Positions 1 through 12,154 are shown, numbered from the stretch's first letter. The stretch is DNA of 64,000 bases from Cliona cf. orientalis (GCA_963930775.1 OZ005700.1:4722609-4786608), one strand, 5' to 3'. Translations and numbers: made by a program. The notes: generated from the letters alone by a model not told the origin.

Positions 1-3000
1 TGCTCGTCCGAGCGCTCCGCACACGCAGATACCACTTATTACGTCATCTTCAAAACACCAACTAGTGTCACCAGTTGGGGTAGGCACACTTTTTTCCAAA
101 GAAATGCTTTCTGCATCTGACAGGGTATCCTCAGAATAGGAAATGACATCATTATTGTCAGATGCTCTGTCATCCACAGAAACATCACTTCTCTGATTCT
201 TTACGTTCAAAGGACATTCACTGTGATTGGTACGTAGGTGAGTGGTGGACCCACACTTGCACGTCCCTCCAGTTGTACGCTTCTTCTGTCCCTTATGTTT
301 GAGTTCATCTTCGTCTATGTCACTGTCGTCACTGCCGTAGGTATCGTGGCCATGCTTCTTTGACCACAGCTTGCGACGCTGTGCATCCACTGTTCGCTCA
401 CTTTTCAACTGTATTCGCCTCCGCTTGGAGGAATCGGTCTTTTCCTGATCTAAGTACATCATTCTCTGTCGATTGAATGTCTCCAGAGCAGCCTGAACAC
501 CATCAAACACAGGTAGCTTCAGACGCTCAAACAGCTCAACCACCCAATGATATTGTGGCCCACGCTTCTCATACATGTATGTCATGTTGGATTGCAGCAG
601 AGCCAGCTCAGTTGAAACCACATAGTGTAGCCTCTCGAGGAAGATGTGCTTTGGTCTGAAGCGAATGAACACGTTGTGGGAGGCCTCCAACCAATTGGAA
701 TGCCCCCTTTTAAGAATGGGGTGAACCAGCTGTTCGGCCATTTCTGCTCTCTCATGGCATTCAATTTCGTGAGCCAGAGAGTGGAAAGGACATGTCAGTG
801 CATGCCTTGTGTGATAGTCTGTTCCTTCGCACTTCAGATCCTCTCCATCCTTACACTTGCCACAGTTGCATACTCGAAGTTGGTGAAAGTCACACCTACC
901 AAACCCCCAATCGTGCTCGTCGCGGGCATGTCTGGCCAATCCTTTCATCCTGGTTGCAAACTCTTCGGCAGATTCACTCATCGACAAAATTAGCGAAAAG
1001 TAGTTTCTGGCCTTTTCAATGAACGCCTTGGAGAAGCAACCACATCCCTGTTTGTGCCTTGAGCAATGACAGACCACATCGCCAACAGAGGGAAAAGTGT
1101 CTTTATACTTTCTTATTAAATCAACAGTGAAGGACTTGATTTTCTGCAGCTTTTCTAGCTGCTTCTTGTGGGCCCTACCGGCATGCCCACCACAGATCAT
1201 GATCTCTGCATTGGGAAAGTGGTCTGTCACTGCCTTAGCAGAGGAGGAGTCGGCATCTTGCCACTGAATGGCAATGTTCATACCTTCCTCCTTGGCTTTT
1301 TTGAACGTAAGGCGTGCGGCATAGCCTTCGGCACCCTTGGATGTCCCCTGGTAGAGCTCTTCTTCAATTATGTCATCTCTGCCTTTCTGACAGAGATGCT
1401 TGCGGTAAAGAAGAGCTCCATTGTAGTAGTTTCGAATGCTGAAAGTAGCATTCTTGCTGTGATGACCACGTGTCATCCACGTGCCGTCAGCGGACGTGAC
1501 GGCACGACTCCACGAACCCAGTTCATTTTGGTCCATGTGTTGCATGTCATCCTTTGCATCACTACACATCTTATCGACCATCTCTTTGACAATAGGGTAC
1601 ATTCTCTTGATGGTCGAGTCAAACATTGGCCAACTAACTCCTTCAATCCCAAGTGCATGCTTCAATACCTTGTAATAAGTCATATGCGTGCAACCAGCTA
1701 TGATAAAAGCCACCTGCGCAGCAATACCAATTTCGGTAGCACAGCCAAGTTCGTATTTAGACGATGTTTCAAACAATGCCCACTGACTAGCACAACCGTT
1801 ACAAGCATAGGTGATAGAAAGAGCACCACCCAGCCCAAGGCTTTTCACGTGAATGGGACACAATGCACCTTTACAACCAGGTGTGGCACAACAACGTATT
1901 TGATTCACTTGCTTGATGAACTTGTTCAATTGTTTCAAGTCCATGAAGCAAATACTTGATGGAATAAATGACGTATTTTCTATCCTCTCTCTAACCTTTC
2001 TTTGAGGGGTTGGAACGTACAGGGAGCCATCATTACTCTCCACTGTCACGTTGAGACTGTCAGTCTCTTCATCACTCTCCACTGTCACATTGAGACTATC
2101 ATTATTTGACGTGGGAGTATCCTAAATGGCAAAGAAAACTTACGGTGATGTGCATGCATACAGATAACTTCTTTCAATGAACATGTACAATGTCATATAA
2201 GCAAAATGTATCAGCCTCCCAGTCTAGTGTACACCCACCAGGCCCTCCCCCAATAGCCAGAGTTAACAAAATGGTAAAAGGTCATCACTCCTCGGTCATG
2301 TAGTATGTAAAGTATATCCTTTGGAAGTCTCATGCCCGCCCACTGTGTGTCTGCCTATAATTATGCATAACTACTGTAACATCTCTCCAGTTCTTCTTAT
2401 TCTACCCAGGATTCCTCATATTATTGGGACTTTTAACATATTCTTACAACACTGAGAATTTCGTGTTTTTTTTTTGTTTTTTTTTTCAAGCAGACCACAC
2501 ACTAAGCAGAAAAAAAATTGTCCGAAAACAACCACATAGTTGAGCTGGATGCATAGTAGAGCCATACAATGCAAGCAAGCAGCCTTTGACCAAATTGGGT
2601 AATGGTCGTCACGTTGATGTGCGCGTGGGCGGAAATGGCTTCCATATGGGAAAACTTCAAAGGGCCATAACTTAAGGTGTGAATCAAAAATCTGTCTGAT
2701 CAAACCTCTAGTTTGGACCCATTCTGCATGCCCATGTAAAAATTATCCCCCCCCCCCCCAGTGCTCCCAAATCTCCCATGAATTAGTTATTTAAATATGC
2801 TTTTTTCTACTTAGTGTGTAATTAGTGTGTAATTTCCCTACTTTATGCTTTATGGTTATATTTGTGCCCAAGACATGTCCTTATAGTGCACAGCAGGGGG
2901 ACAGAGGGGGGACACAAGAGGAAGCAACCAGCACCCCACTGGTATCACTGGTATGCCGCACCATCAAAATTTTGAAATCACTGCATGCCATCATGGCATG

Positions 3001-3827
3001 ATGTGTGGCCAAACTCCTGATGTGGGAATATAATGTTCAGTGTTCAGTATAATTATTATTATGAGGTTGATCCAAATTAAGGGGCTGAGTTTTAATATTC
3101 CATCTCGCTACTAAGATAAGTTACTAAAGGATGGAAGATTGTTCCAGCCTTGAACATTGCATTTTTTGCGTTTCTTGTCTGTCGCTGGTATCAAGCATGG
3201 AATTTGTGTAACCACTGACTTGGAGGAGCTGAATCTTTATGGTGATGACTGTGATCGCTATGATGTTCAGTCCAGAAAGAAAGAGTATCATTGGACGATC
3301 TTTGTGCTGATCTTGCCTCTCATCCGATATTCTGGTACAGAATTCGATTCTTATAACAGTCATTTTCCATACATAGCTTTGTGTATGCCTCAACCATCAG
3401 GAAAAGCCGGACATGCTCTCAGCATAATTCTATCTTACATGGTTTGCTCATTCAACCGATTATAATTAAGTAGACTCCCCCCCCCCCCCCCTTAGAATCA
3501 TCAGGTGATATACATGTAATAATCTGCCTATGAACATTGCGGAAATTAAACTTGGAGATAGGACCCAACCTCGTTATTGCAAATATAATCCCCCCCCCCC
3601 CCCCCCCCCACAAACAAACTCTTATAACATGCATTTGTCACCTTACCTTGATAATACTGTCTATCACCGACCTTTCTGGTGTATCACCAGACACAGTATT
3701 CATACCCAGTGTAACACACACATCCTGTATAAAAACAATAATAATTAAAGTTAATCGCTCAGGTCCGACGCTAATCTTTTCTTCAAGTACTCACTTTTTG
3801 TGCATCAGCACTCTCAACTGACTCCAT
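1..3827 (-). CDS. Mutator-like (MULE-type) transposase-domain protein, 3' end beyond the window
   Basis: The minus strand is open without a stop from 2121 to the window edge (707 codons). An AG acceptor at 2123-2122 begins this exon in phase 0. A candidate first coding exon at 3831-3795 carries ATG at 3827, starts MESVESADAQK, and ends in phase 0 at a GTGAGT donor, giving about 718 residues so far. Counting from the internal Met at 1944, I see DGTW with RGHHS near residue 153 and DADSSS near 230, resembling the catalytic-Asp blocks of Mutator-like transposases. CGGHAGRAHKK follows near 250. Cys-rich CHC/CGC clusters come next, then an acidic tail with a knuckle-like CKCGSTTH...C block encoded near 230-280. 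Family assignment is from recall. It could be an active transposase, an immobile copy or a domesticated gene. The large exon is secure and the 5' exon is weaker. The 1.67-kb intron holds a family A repeat. Confidence 0.75.
2478..2800 (+). repeat. Family A interspersed repeat, single copy
   Basis: It starts with a T-run then TCAAG and ACACTAAGCAGAAAAAA, and ends near CATGAATTAGTTATTTAAAT. The same landmarks recur at 37.43 kb (fragment), five times in tandem at 46.5-48.4 kb, and at 63.7 kb. It lies inside the intron of the Mutator-like gene. No convincing ORF is present. Confidence 0.85.
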
Positions 3828-4044
3828 ATCACTGCAAAAGATGAATAGATACAGTATCACCATGCAAGCACTCCATTATGGTCACAATCACACTATGGTA
3901 CGTACACTCACGTTAATATGTTGAATAACAAAACTTGGATGAACTGTTGAAATTTCCAACACAAATCTCTGTAGAAATCAGCACAACACGTAACAGATCA
4001 TACACCTGTACATGTACCTTGAGTTTCAGAAAATTGTAGCAACT
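2801..4044. other. Mostly featureless stretch with two poly-C tracts
   Basis: Apart from the small 5' exon candidate at 3795-3831, I see no convincing gene. There are runs of 15 C at 3477-3491 and 20 C at 3590-3609. Overlapping ORFs of 60-102 codons on both strands resemble nothing I know. Confidence 0.5.
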
Positions 4045-4690
4045 AGAGCTCTATAGAGCACATACCCCGCGCGCACATTGTGCAATCTATAGATTTACTT
4101 TCGTTGCATGGCTATAATTTGTGAATTTCAGAGAAATAATAGGAATGCTGCTTAGTTGTAGCTACTGGGGGTTCCGGTGACACTTGAGAAAGTGCTCTCT
4201 GCACCCGGACCTAGCCCAGACTAGGAACATATGAATTTCTATCTATATTTGTTATAGCAATAGTAGAATGGCTTACATCTTACAATCACTTACATTATGA
4301 TTGGTTCCATAGGGCAGTCACTCGGACATCACCAGCATTGTTTAGAATATCAACGACCTTTACCAGTCACACGCTTGGCCACTTAGTTGTGCGCATGAGC
4401 AGCATAATTGGTATGCATATGCATTGATGGGCACTGTCGATAGGCGTGGCTACGGTGGCAAACAAAAAGGCACTATTTGTGACGCTCGTGGACCGTATCC
4501 CTCGATTTGATGCACACTGAAGCCATTTTTTCGCCAAATTCGATTCATTCTTCATGATTACGAGTCGCATAGACACCTATATCTCGAGATATGGCGATTT
4601 TTGTGCTAACGACGACGATACAACCGATTACTTTACCCCTTGCGCATGCGTGCGGGGTAATAATATTATGGATACACCCACATTTGATAG
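4045..4690 (-). mobile_element. Family C/B interspersed element, internally deleted copy
   Basis: One end reads AACTAGAGCTCTATAGAGCA and the other has the GCGCATGCG-rich motif near 4640. The sequence matches 21333-22176 in inverse orientation, but about 240 bp present near 21.9-22.1 kb is absent here. It encodes no recognisable protein and looks like a non-autonomous element. Its ends are similar in composition but are not perfect inverted repeats. Confidence 0.7.
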
Positions 4691-4839
4691 TAACCCAGTA
4701 TTGCTCTGCAGACCTGTAAATGACCACCCCCAAATATGATGGATACCTTTCTCACAAAATGACTACACCCTCCATAATTATGACACTAATATAGCCCCAT
4801 ACACATGCTGAGCTAGTGAACAGCACCAGGAACACATTA

Positions 4840-5075
4840 CCAGCTCACATGCACAAGGGATAAAGTAATTGGTTTTGTCTGTCTGTCTGCCTGTCTGTCT
4901 GTCACCACAAAATCGCCAGATCTGGACATCTAGGCATCTGAGCGACTAGTAAATATGACAAATCCATACAAGTCGTCCAATATTTGTCTTTATTATGCTT
5001 CAAATGGTTTGGCAAGGCCCACGAGCATCGTAAACACTGCGTCTTTGTTGGCGACACCTATCGACTCGATCCATC
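4840..5075 (-). repeat. Diverged partial family C copy with a CTGT microsatellite
   Basis: AAGGGATAAAGTAATTGG leads into about six CTGT-type units (4877-4904), then sequence matching the family C body (AATCGCCAGAT, GAGCGACT). In the 21.3-kb copy the same position is a GTCGTT-rich run, so this internal simple repeat varies between copies. From 5080 to 5850 I see no gene and no obvious repeat boundary. Confidence 0.55.
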
Positions 5076-5852
5076 CACTGCAGGCCATGTGTATACGTCA
5101 CATACGTACATGTACGCCCACTACTGCTGCAGCTCTCATTTCAGATGTGGATGCAGATACAATGTGCGAAGGGGTAGGTGCTCTATAAAGCTCAAGTTGT
5201 TTCGTAGTGCACTGGGAATGGGCAAGATTATGCTGCTGGTATTAGGCAATATTATCAGGCCATGTCAGCAGATCTGATTATATACAAACTTCACTGATGC
5301 AATGGGCAAAGCAGGGGCACCCGCCACAATATGCAGGAGTGTCATCATGGAATGAATGATGTTGCATAGCTCTGAGACTAAGATTATAGGCCTTGAAGTT
5401 GCTGGTCCAAAGGAAGCTCATTGCTATTCATAATCCAGTCAGCCGTTCACTTCTGGGCTACAAGTGTGTATAGGCTCTGCGGGTAAGTGGTGCTGTACGT
5501 ATAATTCCCCATAGCCTTGCCAACTACATGTAACTAGCAAGTAGCGGAAACGTTTGCTGTGTAAAACAATAGAGCACTCGAGTTTGTAGCTCAAGGTATA
5601 GACCAATGCTAGCTAGCTTGTCTGCATGATGAAGAGATCTAGCTCCTCCGGGGGCGTATGGCAGCGACTCCTTTGTTGAGCACATAATTTACTCAGTTGG
5701 GCAAAGCGTAAACAATGTTCATCACATTGTCAAGCGCAAACAGTAGGTATTGTCAGGTACATTTTCATCAGTTCTTGTTCATACACGGGCACAATGTATG
5801 GCTAGTTATAGCCTAGTTTTAGTTCTACAGGGACTTTTTTCAACACTGTGTC

Positions 5853-6283
5853 TACTGTACTGGCACCGGTACCCAAGATTTAGTGCTTGGAGTACCGGCA
5901 GCTCTAATATTAGCTATAGCTAATAGCCACTAATACTGAGTGCTAGACGGCTAGTGAGTAGTGGGGGGAGGGGGGGGGTTGGGTTTCGCTAATCGGTTAG
6001 TGATGAGAGGTTATGAGTTTAGGCTATGGTTGTTGACAAAGGGTTAGTATTATAGTGACAAGGTGTATAAAGGTGGCAAAAAACGACATCCAGCAGCAGC
6101 GAGCTGGGTTGGCAGAGCGGACTAGGGCTAGGGCTGGTGGAGCGGTGGTGGTGGGTTCGAAACCCGCTTGATCTTTAGATTTCTTTTTTTATTCCACTTT
6201 CGAACAATTTTTTTACGTTTTTTGGCGGGCTAGTTTGCCGGTACTTGAAGCGCTAAATTTTCAGTACCGGTGCCGGTACGGTA
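5853..6283. mobile_element. TIR element of the TACCGTA type containing a tRNA-like segment
   Basis: The ends are about 60-bp imperfect inverted repeats. The outermost part is GTGTCTACYGTACYGGCACC and the inner part has GTACCGGCA. The element probably uses TA target sites. The interior (about 5920-6190) matches 37188-37430, where these ends are absent, so the inner sequence is likely a separate repeat that inserted here. Confidence 0.65.
6101..6190 (+). repeat. tRNA-derived SINE-like segment with A and B boxes
   Basis: An A-box-like TTGGCAGAGCGG (6109-6120) and a B box GGTTCGAAACC (6154-6164) sit at tRNA-like spacing. The T arm pairs well, the acceptor stem poorly. A T-run near 6182 could terminate Pol III. 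A second copy at 37.35-37.43 kb keeps TTCGAATCCC. This supports a tRNA-derived repeat rather than a working tRNA. Confidence 0.55.
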
Positions 6284-6499
6284 GACACAGCGTTTTTTCA
6301 ATTGTTGCTGTTTGAGTTAGCACTGTACATCAATCTGTGATGGAAATTTTGATCTCGCTACAATGCATGGTTCAAGTACAAGCCACATTGAGACTACTAT
6401 CCCCGTAATCAGTAGCCTTGTGCCCAGCCTCTATGTTGCATGCAGAAAATAAAAGTACAGGCTGGTCCGACGATGCCATCAAAGCATTGTTTTCTATTG

Positions 6500-6540
6500 T
6501 TTCCCTATTGTTCCCTAACCCTAACCCTACCCCTACCCTA
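6500..6540 (+). repeat. Short telomere-like CCCTAA/CCCTAC run
   Basis: Two CCCTAA units are followed by degenerate CCCTAC units. The run is too short to be a telomere and resembles interstitial telomeric-type repeat. Confidence 0.5.
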
Positions 6541-6850
6541 AAAGTATGGTGAAATGCGCATGGTTCCGGCAATATCTCATTGCGTCCTTTCAGAATAGTG
6601 TCCGTAAAGTTCAGACGAGGGCGATAAGCTCAAATGTAGCTGGCGAGGACGTGGATGATCCATGCCTACCTACTGGGACAGGAAAATCTCATTTATACAG
6701 CTGCCATTTGATCGTCTGGTTGAGAATCAGGCACTGAGACACTCGGACTCCATAATTTGCCAAGATTGTGCTTTCAAGGCGTCGGTTGGGTGTAAGGCTG
6801 CGTGAATTGTGCATATAAGCAAAACATTGTGATAACGCTATCACTGATAA

Positions 6851-7151
6851 TACAGTGGAACCCTGCATGATGGACACTCCTCAACGGCGGACACCTGCGA
6901 TATAACGGAAAATTCTGAATGTCCGGATTGTCTTTCCATAGACTTCAATACATTCAACCCCCCTCAACAGCGGACACCACGCTATTCCGTATAACGGACA
7001 CTTATTTTGGTCCCGCAGTGATGCTTTATCATAGCTGGCCTCGATTATAGGAGGGGCATGGTCAACCACTACCCCTGAGCTAAGGACACTTCGCTATAGC
7101 AGACTAAAATTTTGGTCCCAAGGGTGTCCGCTTTAGAGGGTTTCCACTGTA
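6851..7151. mobile_element. Tc1/mariner-type MITE
   Basis: Left end TACAGTGGAACCCTGCATGA and right end GGGTTTCCACTGTA form an inverted repeat with GGACACT/GTGTCC subterminal blocks, flanked by TA on both sides. There is no ORF. CAGTGGAA-type termini with TA targets are typical of non-autonomous Tc1/mariner derivatives. Confidence 0.75.
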
Positions 7152-7303
7152 TTTGTTTGCGTGTCATAATAATATTACGTCGTGTACATCTGGAACCAAA
7201 GTTGAAAAAACATTTCACCACACTCGTTTTCCGATCTGCGTATGGGTACGAGAATATGCAATTAGGTACTTTGGGAAAACTTCCGTTCCTTTGGTAACAT
7301 ATC

Positions 7304-7528
7304 AGGAGGAGGAGGAAGGCTCTGGTGTTGTGCCCATACTGGAGTTGTACAAGTGCTTAGCTGCTATGCCTGTGTGCAAAACCTCACTCGTGAGATGTAG
7401 TCTAGTAGCCTAGCAAGCCCTGTAAAAATTGGTGATGACGTGGAGCAATCTGATTGAGCTCCACTCCTGGCTGCAGCAGGTACTAGTCTCGTATACATAG
7501 GCATAACACCAGAGCCTTCCTCCTCCCC
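7304..7528. mobile_element. Inverted-repeat element, about 225 bp
   Basis: GGAGGAAGGCTCTGGTGTTG on the left is matched by its complement near 7500-7526. The arms are about 27 bp and nearly perfect. No coding content is visible and no target duplication is clear. Confidence 0.65.
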
Positions 7529-7790
7529 AGTCATAACAAGCGTTCCAAGCCCAGTAAAATCAGGCGACATGCATCATACAGTTCCATACTCAGGAAAGGC
7601 GAGAAAACTATCAGTACGCCATATTATTATATTATGCTCACACAAATAGGGATCATCTCACAACTATGAGAATCGAATCGTGTCACACACGACAGACACA
7701 GACACACACACAAAACTTACCGGTAGTGCGCAGACGAAGTTCACGTACGTAGTCTCGTCCCCAGACGAAAGTTCACGTGGCACGATGGCC

Positions 7791-7872
7791 GATATGCGCA
7801 CGCGCAGTTTGACAGGGGAGGGGCTGATGCAGATATGCGCGTGCGCAGTTGGACAGGGGAGGGGCTGATGCA
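7791..7872 (+). repeat. Two tandem 41-bp units
   Basis: Two adjacent 41-bp units start GATATGCGC and contain GACAGGGGAGGGGCTGATGC. They differ at only a few positions, and a partial third unit follows. A TAGTCTCGTCCCC sequence at 7750 resembles the terminus of the foldback elements described at 8.5 kb. Confidence 0.8.
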
Positions 7873-8240
7873 TGTGCATTTGGAAGGGGTGGGGCTGAAA
7901 GCACGACCTTTGACCTTAAAATTGACGACCGACAGCGGATACCAAACGGAGTCATTCATGTCTCCTACAATGCTAAAAATGCTCAGCAAAGGGTAAGCGG
8001 CTAAAATAGACTTATATCAGCGCTTTTGGGGCAATTTGGGGATATATCCACCCACGCAATTAAATGGTACCTTAAACTTTTCACTTACAGTATTCAGGTA
8101 TTGCCATATCAATGCATGCCATGTCAACCGCGATCGCGCGTTCCTGCGGTCCATAATTCGAAAGTCACATGACATCTCGCACCCCATTGGCTCTATGCGC
8201 ATATGCAAATTCCTCTAGAGAACACGAAAACCGTGCAAGA

Positions 8241-8322
8241 GTTGCCAGACCCTTCCTTCCGTGTGCTGGTGATGCAATACATCCAGCGCTGCGGGAAAGG
8301 GAGGGGTCTGGGTTCGAGACTA
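8241..8322 (+). mobile_element. Truncated palindromic MITE, TAGTCTCG family
   Basis: The right arm (about 8258-8322) matches the right arm of the complete copy at 58638-58776, from GTGCTGGTGATGCAATACAT to the terminal CGAGACTA. Most of the left arm is missing, leaving only CCAGACCC. No target duplication can be paired. Confidence 0.7.
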
Positions 8323-8539
8323 GTCATAAGCCTGATATTCCCGCGCGCGGGCTATCACCAGCATGCATGCACATAAGAAAATTAATGCCTGTACATGTAT
8401 GCACATGCATGCGTACATGGCCGGCATGCAGCTTGCTCTAGCTCTCGATACAGCAATCACGCCCACGGATGTACACACGAGGCACGGACACGGAGATACG
8501 GAAATTCGAAGCGAATGGAAATCGACAGTACAGTAATGC

Positions 8540-9093
8540 TAGCCTCGTCCCCAGGCGCCCCGATCTTTTCAACTGCACGCGAGAAAAGAGGGGGAGCCTG
8601 GTAAAACTTATCACGTGCGTGACGTCAGGTGGAACCAACTTCCATATATGGCACAACAGCGAGTTGGCCCAAGATCAAGCTGAGAGTTTGAGTTCTTCAA
8701 TCAGTACGTTACAATCGGCTATGAATCAGCAAGAGGAGACGCTTCAGCATCTTCGCTATGTGTCAAAAACTGCGATTTGCATGGTAACTCGATCGTGTCC
8801 ACGCTCAGGTGGAACCGACTTGGACGTTGGCATGATCGAGTTTACCATGCAAATCGTGGCTTTTGACACCCAGCGAAGGGACTGAAGGGCCCTGGCTTGC
8901 TGATTCGTAGCTGATTGTAACGTTCAGATCGAAAAGCTCGAACTTTCGGTGAGAAATTCTATGCTTCAAGCCGCCAACTTGCTATTGTGCCATATATGGA
9001 AGTTGGTTCCACCTGACGTCACGCACGTGATAAAGTTTTACCAGGCTTTCTCGCGTGCAGTTGAAAAGATCGGGGCGCCTGGGGACGAGGCTA
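8540..9093. mobile_element. Foldback element with perfect 9-bp target duplication
   Basis: The 554-bp element begins TAGCCTCGTCCCCAGGCGCC and ends with its complement. It folds almost end to end: outer arms are nearly identical and inner arms more diverged. The 9-bp duplication CAGTAATGC flanks it at 8531-8539 and 9094-9102. Termini resemble the TAGTCTCG elements at 25.1 and 58.6 kb. An internal ORF includes a glutamine/serine-rich coiled-coil-like stretch, but because both arms carry the same sequence this is probably incidental. Long inverted repeats plus 9-bp duplications suggest Mutator-type mobilisation. Confidence 0.85.
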
Positions 9094-9102
9094 CAGTAAT
9101 GC

Positions 9103-9600
9103 AAAAAAATGAGGCACTGTACGCCGGCGCCGCGATCGAGGGGAGCGGTCGACCGTACGGCTACGGCTGGACGATGGTTTGAAGCGGATGGGGTTGCGAT
9201 GACGTGTTGTCACCCCGCCCACACAGGAAATGAGGTGAGCTCTTGTGTGGGCGGTGTGGCAGAACGGGGTACGCTATACGGCCTTGAAGTGTTTGTGTTT
9301 TGGCCTTGAGGAAGCTGTTTCAACTGGGATTTATTGTGGGCTTCCGGTGGACATCCGGCATTTGATCGAGAATGGTGGTCCTTGAGGCACAGGGCGGTGC
9401 TGTTTTGGGCGTGGCCTGGCCTCTCCCTTCCGGTCCATTGAGGATATTGAATGAACACTTCCGGCTCTAGCAGCCACACCCCTGAGACCTGGGCAATTAA
9501 AAGGGCGTGGTCACATAACATGCACCTCACTAATGACTTTGATGTGGTTTAGGTGTCGTATCCCCCACCTCACGCCCATGCACTTGGTGATACCTTAATG
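9103..9600 (+). mobile_element. Family D GC-rich repeat, truncated copy
   Basis: It shares the landmarks CACACAGGAAATGAGGTGAG, TGTGGGCGGTGTGGCAGAAC and GGCCTTGAGGAAGCTG with copies at 45750, 49819 and 52487. The left part of the full-length unit is missing. It abuts the target duplication of the foldback element at 9093. No reading frame is clearly conserved here. Confidence 0.8.
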
Positions 9601-9921
9601 ATAGTCTTGTAGTGATTGATACTTTATATAGCTTTTTAATAGGTTCAGGCATGCAGCAACCTACATGCAGCTGTCTACATAAAATTAATGAGCAAGAATT
9701 GGGAACAAGCCTGAGATGTAAGTTGAGATATATATTAAAATAGCATGTGCTGCTAATTTCGACACAGCCCGTGGATGTTACCTAGCTATCAATTACCTGC
9801 TACATCATGATATAATATTATAATAAAATTCACACTGCTTCTATCTTAGAAATTCCTAGAATGAATATAGAACACAAGCAGTTTGAACATTCTGAGCAAC
9901 CCTTGAGGTGTTGGAGTTTCA

Positions 9922-12154
9922 TTAGGGCTCATCCAAGATTTCTGTTGTTCGTGAAACCATGTCATATTCTTCATTGCCATACAAATACTTCTTACGTATA
10001 CAACTCCTAAAGGATATGTGGTTTTCATCAACATTAGTTTCTGCCAGTGTTATGTCACTTATGATGAAATAGGTAGTTTCCAAAGGCTGAATATTGCTTC
10101 TCAATGACAGATTATCAGCTGTATTTAATCTTTCACCTGGAGTGACTGGAAAGTACCCAGGTTCAAATACCTATGAAAATACACAGACTTCATATATGTA
10201 CCCTCCAGCACTTATGATAGGTTATGGTATCAGTTTATCGACTTACTTCAACTTGCTCATCAAAGAATAATGTTGGATTGCTCCTGAAAAATATTATAAC
10301 TGTATGTTATTTGTGTGCAAGTCTCTTTTAACAAAACAGAGACTATATCATTATATATACACACAATTAAATAATCGCAGTTAAAAATGTCAGCCATCCC
10401 TGCATGTCCAAATTTTAAGTACCCTAGGGTGACAACTATCAGAGTGGTAAGAAGCAATAAAAAAGTTGCGGGGGGGGGGGGGGGGGGGCATATTATTATA
10501 TACAAACTGACGCAGAATAGGTTGCATGGGGCCAAAGGCCCCTGCTGCTTGCAGCTCTCCTAAGGGAGTCTGGGGGCATGCTCCCCCAGAAAATTTTGAG
10601 ATCGATTTTAGGTATTACCAGATGCTTTCTGAGGCATTTTGGGGACAAAAATTTGAATCAGTTATTCCTGTGTAATTAGGCTTGTTCAGGCAGTAAGAAA
10701 ATTTACTTCAACAATGCATGGTATAAAATACACAACGTATTCCTATAATTAGTATAAGAAAATTCAGACTCAAAAAGTGTAGGGGCTATACCCCCCTCCT
10801 AGAAAAGAGTGGGGGGGGGGGGGGGAATCGCCCCCCTGCTCCTACCCTCTGATTATTTACAGGTACATTTTTCTGTGATTATACTATATACAACAAAAAA
10901 TATTTTTCAGATGGTCATTTTTCTTATATACCGTAGATCTGGAACTTTTCGTGTAAAGAAACTTTCGTATGATAAATTTTCGTAGGAACGACCCCTTACC
11001 GCACTAGCGTTAATAGTGCATGCTAATTTTCGTAAGATTAATTTTCGTAGCCGCCATCGACTACGAAAATATTTTTACAACGAAAATTTCCAGATTTACG
11101 GTAGTCCGTGTCATTACATGAGGGCATGGATATGCGTCTTGGATGCGCCCGGTTGCTATGAATGAGCCACACTACAAGGCTCAGGATTGGTCAGAAGTGT
11201 AGGGCCGTGTGCACAAAGAAGAGTGGCCTTAATGCCTCGGGCCATAGCTACAGCTAGAGACGCATTGTCGAACGATTGGCGCGAAAGCGCCGCGTTTTGA
11301 AAGGCCTGCTAAGCAGGCGCTGGCGCTAGCCACCGAGCCTCGAATGAAGTGAGCGGCGAGGTCTGTTCATACCTATCAGTAGTCCGGTAGCAACGATCGA
11401 GCAGAGTGAGAACGTCGCCATTGCACACTTAGTTGGAGCTGCTTGCTGTGAGGGGTGTGGCCTCTGCAACTGCTTTCATCTGCGCATGCGCACGGTACTA
11501 ATGGGCAATCTTGCCCAGGCAGGATACTGTTTGTGCATGAATTATGTCTCTATGTTTTGTGAGCATGTACTGTTAATAGATGATCATGCATGCTAGCCAC
11601 ATTATCCCATGATTGTGATAATTAAACATACTTGTTTGGCTTGAACTATATTTTGTGAGTAGTAAATTTTGCGAGTTATACACAGAAATGGTACAGGGTT
11701 CACAATGCATGTGTAATGTAGCTATAATGCCTGTATACATAGCTAATGCAAAATTTGCATTTTTGGGCCAATCCGCAGAAATATCAAACATTATTACTCA
11801 CAAAAATAGTCATATATATGCACCTTAAGTAATAAAAGATAGTGCATGCAACCATGTACCCTTCTTAATTCACAAAACCATCAAACCTCACCTTTTTTGT
11901 GGGAATAAATTTATGACAAGGATGATCATTACTATAAGCAACATCACTATAACACAAGCCGTGGTAATCACAATAATTGTTCGTGTTCCTATGGCAACAT
12001 AATTGTTACTGGTAATACTACATTCATACATATATAAGCGGAATATTACCTGATAGTTTACCAGTTTCACGGTCACTTCTGAAAATCGATGTTATATTTT
12101 GTGTAGAGAAATTTTCTGTCTGTTTAGTGATAGTCTCACTTGATGTGGGTTGAA
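9922..12154 (-). CDS. Single-pass membrane protein, C-terminal exons 2-5
   Basis: Four minus-strand exons join with matching phases: 12154-12050, 11988-11892, 10283-10247 and 10170-9922 (stop TAA at 9924-9922). Each has an AG acceptor and GT donor. They encode a Ser/Thr-rich stalk with two N-glycosylation sequons (NFS, NIT), one hydrophobic helix (TIIVITTACVIVMLL onward), a basic stop-transfer QKR, and a cytoplasmic tail of about 95 residues. The tail has tyrosine motifs, including NEEYDMV, that could be phosphorylated. The domain order suggests a type I receptor or adhesion protein. I do not recognise the family. An alternative donor near 12059 is also in phase. The fifth upstream exon lies at 23257-23443. 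Confidence 0.6.
10470..10825 (+). repeat. Two poly-G tracts in repeat-like sequence
   Basis: Runs of 19 G (10470-10488) and 15 G (10811-10825) flank an AT-rich stretch with repeated CCCCCTGCTCC/CTCCCCCAGA motifs. No gene is visible. Confidence 0.7.
10874..11625 (-). mobile_element. Family I interspersed repeat
   Basis: It matches 27335-27930 in inverse orientation and is related to 28430-28745 and 53480-53700. Shared landmarks are GCCTGCTAAGCAGGCGCTGG, the AGTCCGGTAGCAAC block, and GTGAGCATGTACTGTTAATA. It encloses the TACCGTA MITE at 10929. No protein coding is recognised. Confidence 0.75.
10929..11103. mobile_element. TACCGTA-class MITE (TTTTCGTA stem)
   Basis: Left end TACCGTAGATCTGGAACTTT and right end AAATTTCCAGATTTACGGTA are inverted repeats with TA at both sides. 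TTTTCGTA-type motifs recur throughout. A second copy lies at 41189-41362. Confidence 0.85.

Noticed and set aside
1168..1959. 263-codon plus-strand ORF
   Set aside because: It is antisense to the Mutator-like coding exon, whose minus frame runs uninterrupted through and beyond it with recognisable motifs.
8314..8322. GGTTCGAGAC resembling a Pol III B box
   Set aside because: It is part of the palindromic terminus and occurs in both orientations. No A box lies at the right distance.
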